From: Streptomyces sp. PR69
GTDB lineage: Bacteria > Actinomycetota > Actinomycetes > Streptomycetales > Streptomycetaceae
Direction: 5' to 3'
Length of the DNA stretch: 64,000 nt
Assembly (NCBI RefSeq): GCF_026420845.1
Contig: NZ_JAOWCB010000001.1
Span: 1 to 64,000 of the forward strand
Part shown: positions 34,167 to 42,063 of the stretch, piece after piece
How positions within the stretch are numbered: position 1 is the first letter of the stretch
How the letters are laid out: every line of letters begins with the position of its first letter
Program-made: the position numbers and the translations under genes
The notes under the pieces: generated by a model
Told to the model about the DNA's origin: nothing
The model's input: the letters and a program-made list of their open reading frames with translations, nothing else
The model's database searches: none

Positions 34167-35612
34167 ATGTCCGCATGCCCGAACACCGCCGTCTCCGATG
34201 CTGCCGTTTCCGACTCTGCTGTCTCTGAGCCTGCTGTCTCCGACTCTGCCCGTTCCGAGTCGTACGGGCTCTCCGGTCCGCTGCCCGTGCTGGGGCGCGA
34301 TGTCACCGTGCCGCTGGTGACCGGCGGCGACGTCGCCTACGCCGCCCTCGACTACGCGGCCAGCGCGCCCGCCCTGCAGCGCGTCTGGGACGACATCGCC
34401 GCCTACGCTCCGTACTACGGCAGCGTGCACCGCGGCGCGGGCTACCTCTCCCAGCTCTCCACCGACCTGTTCGAGAACAGCCGGGCCACCGTCGCCGACT
34501 TCCTCGGCTGCCGGGCCGATGACCAGGTCATCTTCACCCGCTCCACGACCGACTCGCTCAATCTGCTGGCCGCCGCGCTCCCGGAAGGCTGCGAGGTCTT
34601 CGTCTTCGAGACCGAGCACCATGCCGCGCTGCTGCCTTGGAGGACGGCCCGGGTGACCTATCTGGACGCCCCGCGGACCCCCGGACAGGCCGTTCAGACC
34701 CTGGAGCGGGCCCTCGCCGACCGCGACCCCCACGGGCCCGCGCTGGTCTGTGTCACCGGCGCGTCCAATGTGACGGGCGAGATCTGGCCGGTGCGGGAAC
34801 TCGCGGCGGCGGCGCACGCCCACGGCGCGCGCATTGTGCTGGACGCCGCCCAGCTCGCCCCGCACCACCCGGTGGACATCGCCGAACTCGACGTCGACTG
34901 GGTCGCGTTCTCCGGGCACAAGCTGTACGCGCCCTTCGGCTCCGGCGTCCTCGCCGGACGCGCCGACTGGCTGCGGGAGGCCGAGCCGTACCTCGCCGGC
35001 GGCGGCGCGTCCCGGTCCGTGGCGCGGCGCGCCGCCGCCGACGACGACGGCGGCGGTGGCGGTGGCGGTGGCGGTGGCGTGGACGTGGAGTGGCACGACA
35101 CCGCCGCGCGGCACGAGGCCGGTTCGCCGAACGTCATCGGCGCATACGCCATCGCCTCCGCCTGCCGGACGCTGACCGCGGCCGGTTTCGACGCCCTCGT
35201 CGCCCGCGAGCAGCGTCTCGTCGACACGGTCCGCGCCGGCCTCGCGGATGTGCCCGGCGTGCGGGTGCTCTCGCTGTTCGGCGACGACGCGCCCCGCGTC
35301 GGCGTCATCTCCTTCGTCGTCGACGGCTGGAACAGCTCGCACTTCGCGGCGGCGCTGTCGGCGGAGTACGGGATCGGGGTACGCGACGGCCTCTTCTGCG
35401 CCCACCCCCTGGTGCGCACGCTCCTCGGCGGCGAGCCCGAGCGATCCGCCGGATGCGGTGCGCCCGAGGCGCTCAACGCGATCCGCGTCAGCTTCGGCGC
35501 GGGCACCCCCGACGAGCACGTTGAGCGCTTTCTGCACGCGGTGCGGGAGCTGGTGCGGGACGGGGCGCGCTGGCTGTACCGCACGGAGGCGGGCCGCTGC
35601 GTCCCGGCCTGA
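34167..35612 (+). CDS. Class V aminotransferase-fold PLP enzyme, group II cysteine desulfurase-like
   Basis: The 481-aa product has the PLP lysine Lys252 in AFSGHKLYAP, DAAQLAPH as the cofactor-contacting motif, and RDGLFCAHPL with Cys411 where SufS-type desulfurases carry their active cysteine. SAM-IV control upstream points to methionine/cysteine sulfur metabolism; the reaction may be a desulfurase or C-S lyase. Residues 7-31 are five pentapeptide repeats (AVSDS type, 15-bp DNA units at 34185-34259) and residues 295-304 are ten glycines, both unusual in this fold. GGGAG precedes the ATG. Confidence 0.85.
   Translation: MSACPNTAVSDAAVSDSAVSEPAVSDSARSESYGLSGPLPVLGRDVTVPLVTGGDVAYAALDYAASAPALQRVWDDIAAYAPYYGSVHRGAGYLSQLSTDLFENSRATVADFLGCRADDQVIFTRSTTDSLNLLAAALPEGCEVFVFETEHHAALLPWRTARVTYLDAPRTPGQAVQTLERALADRDPHGPALVCVTGASNVTGEIWPVRELAAAAHAHGARIVLDAAQLAPHHPVDIAELDVDWVAFSGHKLYAPFGSGVLAGRADWLREAEPYLAGGGASRSVARRAAADDDGGGGGGGGGGVDVEWHDTAARHEAGSPNVIGAYAIASACRTLTAAGFDALVAREQRLVDTVRAGLADVPGVRVLSLFGDDAPRVGVISFVVDGWNSSHFAAALSAEYGIGVRDGLFCAHPLVRTLLGGEPERSAGCGAPEALNAIRVSFGAGTPDEHVERFLHAVRELVRDGARWLYRTEAGRCVPA
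34185..34259 (+). repeat. Five 15-bp tandem repeats at the N-terminus of the PLP enzyme
   Basis: Units of 15 bp coding TAVSD, AAVSD, SAVSE, PAVSD and SARSE follow each other. They encode a disordered Ser/Ala/Val/acidic tail before the enzyme. Confidence 0.85.
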
Positions 35613-36498
35613 CTGGGGTGCCCCGAGGCCCCGCCTGGGGTGCGGGGGCCCAGCCCGTTTCCGGCACCCCGCCGGGCGCGGGCCGAGGGCACCCCGGCGT
35701 GCCGCCTTTTGCTCCTGCGGGTTTCCCGGTGCGCGGGTAGGTGCTTTTCCCTCCCTCCCGCCCGTTTCCAGCCCCTCGCCGGGCGCGGCCCAGGGGTGCT
35801 CCGGCGTGCCGGTAGCCCGCCCGGCGCGGGGGCGGGTGGTGGAGCGCCGCGGGGGGTGTGGGGGAGCCGTCACACCTGCGCAGGGTGGGTGGGTGGGAAA
35901 GCAGCCTGCGCGTTGTGGAGGGAGCTCGCTCTGCGGGGGGGGGAGCTGTCACATCCACGCAGGGTGGGTGGGCATGAAGGCAGCCCGCGCGTTGTGGAGG
36001 GGGCTCGCTTCTGTGGGGGCGGGGCTGCCGTATTCACGCAGCGTGGGTGGGTGGGAAAGGGCTTGCGCGTTGTGGGGGTGGCTCGCTCTGTGGGGGCGGG
36101 GCTGCCGCATTCACGTAGGGCGGGTGGGTGGGAAAGAGCCTGCGGTCCGTGGAGGTGGGCTTGCCCAGGGGCGCTCACGGCGCGCAGCGCCGCGGGGGGT
36201 GTGGGGCGGAGCCGTCACACCCGCGCAGGGTGGGTGGGCATGAAGGCAGCCCGCGCGTTGTGGAGGGGGCTCGCTCTGTGGGGGCGGGGCTGCCGCATTC
36301 ACGTAGGGCGGGTGGGTGGGAAAGAGCCTGCGGTCCGTGGAGGTGGGCTCGCCCGGGGGCGCTCACGGCGCGCAGCGCCGCGCGGGGGGTGTGGCGGCGG
36401 AGCCCCACACCTGGGCAGGGCGGGTGGGTGGGAAAGGGGCCCGCGCCTCGCGGAGGGGGCTCGCCCGGGGGCCCGGGCCCGCAACCCCGCGGGAGGCG
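35613..36498. repeat. 886-bp intergenic region with hierarchical tandem repeats
   Basis: Seven copies of a unit beginning (C/T)AG-GG-GGGTGGGTGGG start at 35881, 35960, 36039, 36116, 36226, 36304 and 36416. Spacing is 77-79 bp or 110-112 bp, the longer units having an extra GCGCTCACGGCGCGCAGCG block. A 114-bp segment at 36081-36194 recurs at 36269-36382 with two mismatches. The unit contains G-runs that could form G-quadruplexes. The first 260 bp have GC hairpins with GTTTCCGGCACC/GTTTCCAGCCCC motifs that are reverse copies of those between cobU and cobT. No gene is supported. Confidence 0.85.
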
Positions 36499-36780
36499 CT
36501 ACGCGTCGAGGCCGATCGCGAACGCCGCCTCCAAGTCATGCTGCGAGTACGTCCGGAACGCCACATGCGTGTCCGTCGCCTCCACGCCCGGGATCTTGCT
36601 GATCCGGCCCGGGATGACGTCCGCCAGGTCGTCGTGCTTCGCCACCCGCACCATCGCGATCAGGTCATACGTACCCGTCACGGAGAAGACCTCGCTGACG
36701 TTCTCCAGCGCGGCGATCGACTCAGCGATCTCCGGAATGCGGTCCACGCTGGTCTTGATGAGCACGATCGCGGTGATCAC
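36499..36780 (-). CDS. Stand-alone Lrp/AsnC RAM-domain protein
   Basis: The 93-aa protein MITAIVLIKTSVDRIPEIAESIAALENVSEVFSVTGTYDLIAMV is an Lrp/AsnC effector-binding (RAM) domain without the helix-turn-helix. Such proteins form rings and bind amino acids, and may modulate full-length Lrp proteins. It starts with GTG whose last bases overlap the rhomboid stop (GTGA), so the two genes are coupled. Confidence 0.9.
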   Translation of the reverse strand: MITAIVLIKTSVDRIPEIAESIAALENVSEVFSVTGTYDLIAMVRVAKHDDLADVIPGRISKIPGVEATDTHVAFRTYSQHDLEAAFAIGLDA

Positions 36781-37538
36781 GGTTGGCGTTCTCCCTCGGT
36801 GGCCGCTGCTGGGGGCTTCGGCTTTACTCTAGCCCCACCTCTGAACCGCCCCCACGCGTAGACGAAGCCGAGCCCGAACCCCACGAGGTGGGCGAGGTAG
36901 GCCACGCCCGGCCCGCTGTCCGCCTCCCGCGCCGCCAGCCACTGGAGCACAAACCAGAAGATCAGCACCGCCCAGGCGGGGAACCGCAGAGGCAGAAAGA
37001 ACAGAAACGGGAAGAGACTGGTCACCCGGGCCCGGGGGAAGAGGCATAGGAACGCCCCGAGGACGCCAGAGATGGACCCGGACGCGCCCACGAGGGTCTG
37101 CTCCGATCCGGCGTTCGCCGCCGCGTAGGCGAACAGCGCCAGACAGCCGCAGCCGAGATAGAACAGACAGAACTCCAGATGCCCTATGCGTTCCTCTGTC
37201 ATCGCGCCGAAGACGAACAGAAACAGCATGTTGCCGAGCAGATGCAGCCAGCTTCCGTGCACGAACAGCGCGGTGAGCGGGGTGAGCAGCGCCCGGGGCC
37301 GGCCTGTGAGCAGCTCCGCGGGGATCACGCCCCAGCGTTCGAAGTACTCGGTCTGCGCGGCGATGAGGGTGTCGAGGGAGCCGCCGGCGCCGTACCCGGG
37401 GACGAGGCCCGATACGGGGCTGACCAGGAACACCGCGCAGCATATGGCGATCACGCCGTGGGTGACCCAGGGGCCCGTGCCCAGGCCCCGTACCGCCCCC
37501 CGCGCCGCACGCCGCCAACCGATCACGGGACAGATCAT
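36777..37538 (-). CDS. Rhomboid-family intramembrane serine protease
   Basis: The 253-aa product has the rhomboid blocks HGSWLHLLGNMLFLFVFG (loop 1-helix 2), GASGSISGVLGAF with catalytic Ser153, and AYLAHLVGFGLGFVY with catalytic His217. Six transmembrane segments are visible. It would cleave membrane protein substrates within the bilayer. ATG at 37538 is chosen. Unlike the rhomboid-like protein at 1874-2608, its catalytic motifs are complete. Confidence 0.93.
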   Translation of the reverse strand: MICPVIGWRRAARGAVRGLGTGPWVTHGVIAICCAVFLVSPVSGLVPGYGAGGSLDTLIAAQTEYFERWGVIPAELLTGRPRALLTPLTALFVHGSWLHLLGNMLFLFVFGAMTEERIGHLEFCLFYLGCGCLALFAYAAANAGSEQTLVGASGSISGVLGAFLCLFPRARVTSLFPFLFFLPLRFPAWAVLIFWFVLQWLAAREADSGPGVAYLAHLVGFGLGFVYAWGRFRGGARVKPKPPAAATEGERQP

Positions 37539-37704
37539 GGCGTAGCGGGACCCACCGGTACAGAGTGCCTCGCCGCTCCAATGGGTACCCGCGAGGCCGT
37601 AGGGTTGCGGGCAGCACTTCCGCAGTTCGACGGCGCACCGCGGCACCCGCACCCGTACGGCGGCGCACGACGCACGGCGTACGACGAAAGAGGAGACGGC
37701 AGGC

Positions 37705-37950
37705 ATGACGACGACGGTTCCCCAGCCGACCGCCGACACCCGCTGGCGCTGCACGCTCTGCGGCAATCTCACGCGCTTCGATGTGACCCGCTCGTCCCGT
37801 GTCGTCGAGTATGTCCATCTGGACCTGGCGGGAGAGCCGAAGGTCGAGGAGCGCGAGGTGCTCAGTGAGACCATCGAGTCGGTCCGCTGCCGCTGGTGCA
37901 GTGCGGTGGACCAGGTCGAGCTGGTCGACAGGCCCGGCGCGGGCTCCTGA
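37705..37950 (+). CDS. Small zinc-ribbon-like protein
   Basis: The 81-aa product has two C-x-x-C pairs (RWRCTLCGNLTRFDV and VRCRWCSAVDQ), suggesting a single zinc ribbon. It begins MTTTVPQPTADTRWR after GAGGAG. The function is unknown; it may contact nucleic acid or a protein. The NYN-domain gene follows 63 bp later, so the two may be co-expressed. Confidence 0.8.
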   Translation: MTTTVPQPTADTRWRCTLCGNLTRFDVTRSSRVVEYVHLDLAGEPKVEEREVLSETIESVRCRWCSAVDQVELVDRPGAGS

Positions 37951-38013
37951 CGGAGCAGCCCGCAGGGGCCATGGGGCAGGGACAGGCAGGACAGGCAGCA
38001 GAGGTGACGGATC

Positions 38014-39375
38014 GTGGAGCAGCCCGAAGGCGGCGCGGAGCCGGCCGGTGCGGCCGGTGACGCCGCGGAGGCGCTCGACCGCCCGCTGCCGGAGGGCGTA
38101 CGGCGGCGGATCGTCGCCCTGGTGTCGGACGCCTTCGGCGGGCTGACCGTCACGGAACTGCCGCCGCAGCTGCGCCAGTATGCCCGGTTCACCCCGTCCC
38201 GCCGGGCCCGGTTCGCGGGCAACGCGATGGCGGCCGCACTGGAGAGCGACCCCGTCTTCCGGCAGCGGATCGGGGAGCGGCTCAGCAAGGCGGAGCCGGA
38301 GCTGGCCCGCGCCCTGGAGGGCGGGTCGCCCCCAGCGGCCGCCGACCCGGTGGATGTGGCGGCCGCGGCCTATGTGCTCAGACCCACCGGATGGGTGAAA
38401 TTGGTGGCGGCCGCGGGGGAGGAGGCCCAGCGCGCCGACGCCGAGCGGGCCGATGAGGCCGGCCGCCGTGAGCTGGAGCGGCTGCGCGCGGAGCTCGCCG
38501 AGGCGCGCGACCGGGCCAAGGGCGAGACCGAGCGGCTGCGCGCGGAGTTGGATGCAGCGCGCAAGGAAGCTGAATCGCTTCGCCGCAAGCTCCGCAGCGC
38601 GCAGAGCGATGTGAAGCGCGGCGAGGCCGCGCTGCGGCGTGCGCAGGCGGACGCCGAGGCGCAGCGGTCGGATTCCGCGGCCCAGATCTCGGCGGCGGAG
38701 AGCGAGGCCCGGCGGCTCAAGGCCCGGCTCGGTGAGGCCGAGGCGGCCGTGGAGGCGGGGCGGCGGGCCGCGCGTGAGGGCCGTTCGATAGAGGACATGC
38801 GGCTGCGGCTGCTGCTGGACACGGTGCTGGACGCCGCCCAGGGGCTGCGCCGCGAGCTGGCGCTGCCCCCCGCGGGCATGCATCCGGCGGACACGGTCGA
38901 CGCGGTGGAGCCGGGGCGGATGTCGCCCAAGGACGTCGCGGCCCGTGCGCTGTCGGCGACCGATCCGGCGCTGCTGGACCAGCTGCTGGCGCTGCCGCAG
39001 GCGCATCTGGTGGTGGACGGCTACAACGTCACCAAGACCGGCTATCCGACCATGCCGCTGGAGCAGCAGCGGCTGCGGCTGCTGGGCGGTCTTTCGATGC
39101 TCGCCGCGCAGACGGGCGCGGAGATCACCTGTGTCTTCGACGGCGCCGAGCTGGCCGCGCCGGTGCTGCTGGCGCCGCCCCGCGGGGTGCGGGTGCTGTT
39201 CTCCAAGCCGGGTGTGACGGCGGACGAGCTGATCCGCCAGCTGGTGCGGGCCGAGCCGCCGGGACGTCCCGTCATCGTCGTCTCCACCGACCGCGAGGTG
39301 GCGGACGGCGTCGCGAAGGCGGGTGCACGTCCGGTCGCGTCCGCTTTGCTGCTCAAGCGGCTTTCGCGGGTCTGA
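38014..39375 (+). CDS. NYN-domain (YacP-like) protein with coiled coil
   Basis: The C-terminal 170 residues are a YacP/Rae1-like NYN nuclease domain: LVVDGYNVTKTGYP with the first catalytic Asp, EITCVFDGAEL with the second acidic site, and VIVVSTDREVADG with the third. The N-terminal 290 residues include a conserved helical part and a long Glu/Arg/Ala coiled coil (about 140-260). Rae1 of Bacillus is a ribosome-associated mRNA endonuclease, but this longer actinobacterial form is unstudied to my knowledge. It starts with GTG after GAGGTGA. Confidence 0.88.
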   Translation: MEQPEGGAEPAGAAGDAAEALDRPLPEGVRRRIVALVSDAFGGLTVTELPPQLRQYARFTPSRRARFAGNAMAAALESDPVFRQRIGERLSKAEPELARALEGGSPPAAADPVDVAAAAYVLRPTGWVKLVAAAGEEAQRADAERADEAGRRELERLRAELAEARDRAKGETERLRAELDAARKEAESLRRKLRSAQSDVKRGEAALRRAQADAEAQRSDSAAQISAAESEARRLKARLGEAEAAVEAGRRAAREGRSIEDMRLRLLLDTVLDAAQGLRRELALPPAGMHPADTVDAVEPGRMSPKDVAARALSATDPALLDQLLALPQAHLVVDGYNVTKTGYPTMPLEQQRLRLLGGLSMLAAQTGAEITCVFDGAELAAPVLLAPPRGVRVLFSKPGVTADELIRQLVRAEPPGRPVIVVSTDREVADGVAKAGARPVASALLLKRLSRV

Positions 39376-39521
39376 CCCCCTCGTCGACGGGTTCCCGTAA
39401 CTGTCATATGGAATGCCCGAATTGACCCGGTGTCGATGGAACATTGTGTCAAGTGGCGGCTACTGCCCGTGGGAAGCGAGTAAAGAATGAGCTGCGTGGG
39501 TGAGTTTTTTCCCATGAGGAT

Positions 39522-39551
39522 TTGAAGTGATCACAAGAAGGTCACTAGGGT
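39522..39551 (+). promoter_or_regulatory. Promoter of the riboswitch-controlled hydrolase gene
   Basis: TTGAAG (39522-39527) and TAGGGT (39546-39551) are separated by 18 bases, a good housekeeping-type streptomycete promoter. Transcription would start near 39558 and give a leader of about 155 bases. The preceding 39376-39521 stretch is relatively AT-rich and has no gene. Confidence 0.75.
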
Positions 39552-39557
39552 CTGACC

Positions 39558-39700
39558 TCGAACCTTCGCGCGGTTGATCGCCCATCCGGGGTGACAGCGA
39601 AGGAACCGCCGAGTCCGTGCACTTCAGCCCTTTCCCCCGAGGGTGTGAGGCCGGAAGCCGGGGCCTGGCCCCCACGCCCGGCAGGCGGCTTATGGAAGAA
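39558..39700 (+). ncRNA. Probable ydaO-type (c-di-AMP) riboswitch leader
   Basis: The leader has GCGGTTGATCGCCC (39570-39583), GGGGTGACAGCG, GGAACCGCCGAGTCCGTG and GAGGGTGTGAGGCCGGAAGC. GCGGTT and AACCGC can pair, and GCCGAGTCCGT resembles the conserved ydaO core. In Streptomyces such leaders precede rpfA and NlpC/P60 hydrolases and respond to c-di-AMP. Assignment rests on partial motif matching from memory. Confidence 0.65.
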
Positions 39701-39713
39701 GGAGCTCGCCTTC

Positions 39714-40763
39714 GTGGCGTCCCACCGTCGTCCCAAGCAGCCAAGCCGCGCTCGTGTGACCGTGCTCACCGCGACCGCCGCGGCGGCCGTGGCCCTGACT
39801 TCCCAGTCCGCCCAGGCCGACCCCAAGCCGACCAAGGAAGAGGTCAAGGCCAAGGTCGACAAGCTCTACCACGAGGCGGAGAAGGCCACCGAGGAGTACA
39901 ACGGGGCCAAGGAGCAGCAGGACAAGCTGCAGAAGCAGGTCGACACCATCCAGGACCAGGTGGCGCGCGGCCAGGAAGAGGTCAACGAGCTGCGTGACAA
40001 GCTCGGTTCGGTGGCCAGCGCCCAGTACCGTTCGGGCGGAATCGACCCGTCCGTCCAGCTTTTCCTCTCTTCCGACCCGGACACCTACCTCGACAAGGCG
40101 TCCGCCGTGGACCAGTTCGGCGCGCGTCAGGCAGAGGTCCTGGAGGACATCCAGCTCAAGCAGCGCGCCCTTGCGCAGCAGCGCGCTGAGGCCGCCGAGA
40201 AGCTCACCGACCTCGAAGACGTCCGCAAGAAGCTCGGCGAGAAGAAGAAGAGCTACCAGGGCAAGCTCGCCGAGGCGCGCAAGCTGCTCAACACGCTGAC
40301 CGCCGAAGAGCGCGAGAAGATGCGCCAGGAGGAGCAGAAGCGCGCCCAGGAGGCCGAGAAGCGCGTCGCCCGCTCCACGGGTGACCGCGTCGACCTCGGC
40401 AACGAGGTCCCGGCCTCGCAGCGGGGCGCTGCCGCCCTCAGTGCCGCCGCGACCCAGATCGGCAAGCCGTATGTCTCCGGTGCGGAAGGCCCCAACTCCT
40501 ACGACTGCTCGGGTCTGACCCAGTGGGCGTACCGCCAGGCGGGCGTGAGCATCACCCGCACCACCTACACCCAGCAGAACGACGGCACCAAGATCGGTCG
40601 CAGCCAGCTCAAGCCGGGTGACCTGGTCTTCTTCAACGGCCTGTCGCACGTCGGCCTGTACGCGGGCAACAACACCATCCTGCACTCCCCGAAGCCGGGG
40701 GCCTATGTCCGCTATGAGTCGATGGACTACATGGGCACGTTCCAGTTCGGCGTGCGCATCTGA
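39714..40763 (+). CDS. Secreted NlpC/P60 peptidoglycan endopeptidase with coiled coil
   Basis: The 349-aa exported hydrolase cuts peptide stems in the wall. It has a signal peptide to about residue 35 (SQSAQA), a long coiled-coil region (40-215) that probably gates activity, and an NlpC/P60 domain with Cys265 (YDCSGLTQWAY), His312 (SHVGLYAG) and His324. GTG at 39714 has AAGAAGGAG nine bases upstream. A probable c-di-AMP riboswitch in the leader links it to osmotic or wall stress. A paralogue follows. Confidence 0.92.
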   Translation: MASHRRPKQPSRARVTVLTATAAAAVALTSQSAQADPKPTKEEVKAKVDKLYHEAEKATEEYNGAKEQQDKLQKQVDTIQDQVARGQEEVNELRDKLGSVASAQYRSGGIDPSVQLFLSSDPDTYLDKASAVDQFGARQAEVLEDIQLKQRALAQQRAEAAEKLTDLEDVRKKLGEKKKSYQGKLAEARKLLNTLTAEEREKMRQEEQKRAQEAEKRVARSTGDRVDLGNEVPASQRGAAALSAAATQIGKPYVSGAEGPNSYDCSGLTQWAYRQAGVSITRTTYTQQNDGTKIGRSQLKPGDLVFFNGLSHVGLYAGNNTILHSPKPGAYVRYESMDYMGTFQFGVRI

Positions 40764-40837
40764 GCAGCCCCGGCTGAACGGCCCCGGCCGGAGAGAGGGC
40801 ACACGCTGCCCTTCGGGTGAATTCCGGCATCCGACGC

Positions 40838-40883
40838 TGACGCCCCGCCCCGCCGGTGACCTGTGGTCTCCGGCGGGGCGTCA
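40838..40883 (+). terminator. Terminator between the two hydrolase genes
   Basis: TGACGCCCCGCC near 40838 pairs with GGCGGGGCGTCA ending at 40883, with an imperfect inner stem. Confidence 0.75.
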
Positions 40884-40905
40884 CTGTTCGTGCCCCGGAC
40901 GGCCG

Positions 40906-40935
40906 TTGGTCCTCATGTGATCGTCCGGCTACTGT
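40906..40935 (+). promoter_or_regulatory. Candidate promoter of the second hydrolase gene
   Basis: TTGGTC (40906-40911) and TACTGT (40930-40935) are 18 bases apart. The leader to the start at 41005 is too short to hold the riboswitch seen upstream of the first hydrolase gene. Confidence 0.5.
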
Positions 40936-41004
40936 CGGCCGCGCAACATCCCTCGTTTTTCCCGTACATCTCGGTGTACGCGCATGAGGAAGGGAGCGCG
41001 GCAC

Positions 41005-42048
41005 GTGGCGTCCCATCGCAGGCCCTCGCAGCCGGGTTTCACCCACGGCGCCCGGGTCACCGTCCTGTCCGCCGCCGCGGCCACCGCGGCCGCGGCCCTC
41101 GGCGCCGCTCCGCCGGCGAGCGCCGACCCGCACGAGACGGCCGAGGGGGCTCGGGCCGCGGTCGACCGCCTCTACGAGGAGGCCGAGAAGGCCACCGAGC
41201 AGTTCAACAAGGCCGAAGAGCGCGTGGAGCGGCTGCGCGAGCGGGTGGCGCAGGCACAGGACCGCGTGGCACGCGGCCAGGAGGCCGTCAACCGTATGCG
41301 GGCGGCGCTGGGTTCGCTGGCCGGCGCGCAGTACCGGTCCGGGGGCATGGACCCCTCACTCGCCCTGCTGCTGTCCGAGGACCCGGACGGCTATCTCGAC
41401 AAGGCCGTCACACTGGACCGGATCAGCGAGCGGCAGGCGACGGCGCTGAGCGATCTGCGTGAGGCCCAGCGCAGGATCGGCCAGGAGCGGGCGGAAGCCG
41501 GGCGTGACCTCGCGGAGCTGGAGCAGGGCCGCAAGGCGGTCGCCCGGCACAAGCGCCTCGTCGAGGGCAAACTCGCCGAGGCGCAGCGGCTGCTGAACGC
41601 GCTGACGGCGCGGGAGCGCGCCGCGTACGACGAGGAGCGGGCCTCCCGCTCCGGCCGCGGTGAGTCCCTGCCGGAGATGACGCCCGGTCTCGGGCCCGCC
41701 TCCGCGCGCGCCGCCGCGGCCGCCGCCGCGGCACGCAGCGCGGTCGGCCGGCCCTATGTGTGGGGGGCCAACGGGCCCTCCGGCTTCGACTGCTCCGGAC
41801 TGATGCAGTGGGCGTACGCCCAGGCAGGGGTCGGTCTGCCGAGGACCTCGCAGGCGCAGCGGTACGCGGGCCGGCAGGTGCCGCTGTCGCAGGCGCGGCC
41901 GGGGGATCTGGTGACGTACCGCAGCGACGCCAGCCATGTGGGCATGTACATGGGCAACGGTCAGGTGGTGCACGCGCCGTATCCGGGCGCGTCCGTGCGG
42001 TACGACCCTGTGGGCATGATGCCCATCGCCTCGGTCACCCGGGTCTGA
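41005..42048 (+). CDS. Secreted NlpC/P60 peptidoglycan endopeptidase, paralogue
   Basis: The 347-aa product matches the preceding hydrolase in plan: start VASHRRPSQP, signal peptide, coiled coil (45-215), and catalytic domain with Cys263 (FDCSGLMQWAYAQ) and SHVGMYMGNG with its His. GTG at 41005 is chosen by analogy with the first copy and because AGGAAGGGAG lies eight bases upstream. The pair arose by tandem duplication. It is followed 15 bp later by the lipoprotein gene and may form an operon with it. Confidence 0.92.
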   Translation: MASHRRPSQPGFTHGARVTVLSAAAATAAAALGAAPPASADPHETAEGARAAVDRLYEEAEKATEQFNKAEERVERLRERVAQAQDRVARGQEAVNRMRAALGSLAGAQYRSGGMDPSLALLLSEDPDGYLDKAVTLDRISERQATALSDLREAQRRIGQERAEAGRDLAELEQGRKAVARHKRLVEGKLAEAQRLLNALTARERAAYDEERASRSGRGESLPEMTPGLGPASARAAAAAAAARSAVGRPYVWGANGPSGFDCSGLMQWAYAQAGVGLPRTSQAQRYAGRQVPLSQARPGDLVTYRSDASHVGMYMGNGQVVHAPYPGASVRYDPVGMMPIASVTRV

Positions 42049-42063
42049 TCCTACGATCGTGGG

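Noticed and set aside
35881-36440. CRISPR-like array
   Set aside because: The repeats are long and adjacent, the sequence between them is itself repeated rather than unique, and no cas gene is present.
36829-39444. 871-codon open frame opposite the rhomboid, zinc-ribbon and NYN genes
   Set aside because: It runs across three genes with clear motifs on both strands and has repetitive Arg/Leu/Gln/Pro content.
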